A stretch of DNA of 7,049 nt from positions 1 through 7,049 of the forward strand of contig JAPLEC010000448.1 in NCBI GenBank assembly GCA_026391515.1, given 5' to 3'. Of the stretch, positions 5,951-7,049 are shown one piece after another. The DNA comes from Bacteroidia bacterium (lineage in GTDB: Bacteria; Bacteroidota; Bacteroidia; Bacteroidales; VadinHA17). How positions within the stretch are numbered: the first letter of the stretch is position 1; each line of letters opens with the position of its first letter. The position numbers were made by a program, and so were the translations under genes. Below the pieces are notes generated by a model. The model saw only the letters and a program-made list of their open reading frames with translations, ran no database searches and was not told the DNA's origin.

Positions 5951-7006
5951 ATGCCAGGAGAAGATGATATAAAATTCATGGGAAGGTGTCTTGAACTGGC
6001 AATCAGGGCAAAAGGAAAGACATGTCCGAATCCAATGGTCGGATCAGTAATTGTTCATGATGGGTTAATTATAGGAGAAGGATATCATCTGAAAGCAGGA
6101 GAACCTCATGCCGAGGTTATTGCCATTAAATCTGTCAGGAATAAAAGGCTGCTTGAATCTTCAACTTTATATGTAAATCTTGAACCATGCTCTCATTATG
6201 GAAAAACACCTCCCTGTGCTGAATATATTATTTCTGAGGGAATTACGAAAGTGGTAATAGGAACAATGGATACCAGCGAAAAGGTTATGGGGGAAGGAAT
6301 TATAATGCTCAAAAGTGCAGGATGTGAAGTTATTACAGGAGTACTTGAGGATGAGTGTCGTTGGGTAAACAGAAGATTTTTTACCTACAATGAGAAAAAA
6401 AGACCATATATAATACTTAAATGGGCGCAGAGTGCTGACGGGTATATAGATATAGATAGGAAAGAGAATGATGAGCGCCAACCAGCCTGGATAACCGGTA
6501 AGGCTGAAAAAGCACTTGTGCACAAGTGGAGAGCCGCAGAGCAATCTATTCTGGCTGGTGCAGGTACTGTCAGGGCTGATAACCCAAAATTGAATGTCAG
6601 GGACTGGACCGGAGATGATCCTTTAAGATTAATTCTCAGCAGTTCTGGCCGGCTTGATAATAAATCTGAAGTATTTAGAACAAATGGCATAAATATTGTA
6701 TTTACTCATAATATTGATGTAAAAATTGCTGATACAGTTGTGATGAAATTAAATGACAGCAATGATTCTGCCGTTCAGATTTCGGATTACCTCTACAATT
6801 CAGGCATTCAGTCAATACTGGTTGAAGGAGGGGCAAATGTATTCAGTCATTTTATTTCAACAGGATTGTGGGATGAGGCAAGAATTTTTTATGGAAAGGA
6901 TTATTTCAGGAAAGGGGTCAAAGCTCCTGTGATAAATGGGAAAGTCTTTTGTCAGACTAAATTCAACCTTAGTTCTCTTGAAGTAATTTTAAATGAAGGA
7001 GGTTAA
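5951..7006 (+). CDS. ribD: Bifunctional riboflavin biosynthesis deaminase/reductase RibD
   Basis: This 351-residue cytoplasmic enzyme carries out two consecutive steps of riboflavin synthesis: deamination of 2,5-diamino-6-(5-phosphoribosylamino)pyrimidin-4(3H)-one, then NADPH-dependent reduction of the ribosyl chain. The N-terminal cytidine-deaminase-like domain (about 1-145) shows PNPMVGSVIV at 26-35, zinc ligand His53 with catalytic Glu55 in HAEV, and zinc Cys80 and Cys89 in EPCSHYGKTPPC. The C-terminal dihydrofolate-reductase-like domain (about 151-351) has RPYIILKWAQSADGYID, WITG at 180-183, GAGTVRADNPKLNVRDW at 203-219 and VEGGAN at 291-296. The usual DPNP-like loop after VVIGTMD is DTSEKV, a modest deviation. 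Length is normal and both domains look intact. The ATG at 5951 is preceded by GGGAA, a weak ribosome site. A second in-frame ATG at 5978 is possible but would trim the first helix. The gene is divergent from prmC. Confidence 0.95.
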   Translation: MPGEDDIKFMGRCLELAIRAKGKTCPNPMVGSVIVHDGLIIGEGYHLKAGEPHAEVIAIKSVRNKRLLESSTLYVNLEPCSHYGKTPPCAEYIISEGITKVVIGTMDTSEKVMGEGIIMLKSAGCEVITGVLEDECRWVNRRFFTYNEKKRPYIILKWAQSADGYIDIDRKENDERQPAWITGKAEKALVHKWRAAEQSILAGAGTVRADNPKLNVRDWTGDDPLRLILSSSGRLDNKSEVFRTNGINIVFTHNIDVKIADTVVMKLNDSNDSAVQISDYLYNSGIQSILVEGGANVFSHFISTGLWDEARIFYGKDYFRKGVKAPVINGKVFCQTKFNLSSLEVILNEGG

Positions 7007-7019
7007 CTGCCTCTGAATA

Positions 7020-7049
7020 TTGATAATTACAATAAATATTTATAATTTT
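7020..7049 (+). promoter_or_regulatory. Possible promoter cut by the right edge
   Basis: After the ribD stop, TTG at 7020-7022 is followed by 20 bases and then TAATTTT at 7043-7049, where the window ends. If the next base is G, this would fit the Bacteroidetes -33 TTG / 19-21 bp / TAnnTTTG arrangement and would drive a gene beyond the edge. The call depends on an unseen base and on very AT-rich sequence. I see nothing else in the 43 bases after ribD. Confidence 0.18.

Noticed and set aside
7001..7015. GAGG and CCTC around the ribD stop as a terminator hairpin.
   Set aside because: The stem would be only about four base pairs, and no T-run follows directly.
1..7049. CRISPR array, tRNA or rRNA, insertion sequence, phage, defence or toxin-antitoxin module.
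   Set aside because: No spaced repeats, structural RNA motifs, transposase or integrase motifs, or terminal inverted repeats were seen. Nearly all bases belong to genes with metabolic, housekeeping or small membrane-protein roles.

Overview
The window is AT-rich bacterial DNA. The gene families point to the Bacteroidota, probably an uncultured Bacteroidales-like lineage. This rests on the close fit of the methylmalonyl-CoA mutase and RibD to Bacteroidetes versions as I recall them, the thioredoxin-like lipoprotein of a type common in that phylum, the scarcity of Shine-Dalgarno sequences, and one perfect TAnnTTTG promoter element. No database search was possible, so the placement is an inference.

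Layout. Bases 2-3046 (+) hold one very long reading frame that is open at the left edge. It joins the C-terminal two thirds of the barrel of a methylmalonyl-CoA mutase small subunit (MutA) to a complete large subunit (MutB). The MutA part has lost its usual C-terminal cobalamin-domain-like region. On the same strand follow a thioredoxin-fold lipoprotein with a CPDS active site (3078-3635), a two-helix DUF4190-like membrane protein ending in a duplicated 13-residue repeat (3660-4190), and a DUF2752-like membrane protein (about 4165-4617) whose start lies inside that repeat. Facing them on the minus strand are recX (5065-4604) and prmC (5924-5058), which overlap as ATGACTGA. Divergent from prmC, after only 26 bp, is ribD (5951-7006, +). 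The last 43 bases hold no gene but may contain the start of a promoter.

How the genes fit together. The mutase isomerises succinyl-CoA and (R)-methylmalonyl-CoA, the central step of propionate or succinate interconversion. PrmC methylates release factors, RecX modulates RecA, and RibD performs two riboflavin biosynthesis steps. The recX-prmC-ribD group looks like an ordinary housekeeping cluster. The DUF4190/DUF2752 pair are overlapping small membrane proteins of unknown function. There is no phage, IS, CRISPR, defence or toxin-antitoxin signature and no RNA gene that I can support.

The most unusual point is the single-chain MutA-MutB architecture without the MutA C-terminal domain, with a 12-bp direct repeat bracketing most of the linker. 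Second is the 39-bp tandem duplication that is read in two frames by two overlapping genes and duplicates the start codon of the downstream one. Everything else looks conventional.
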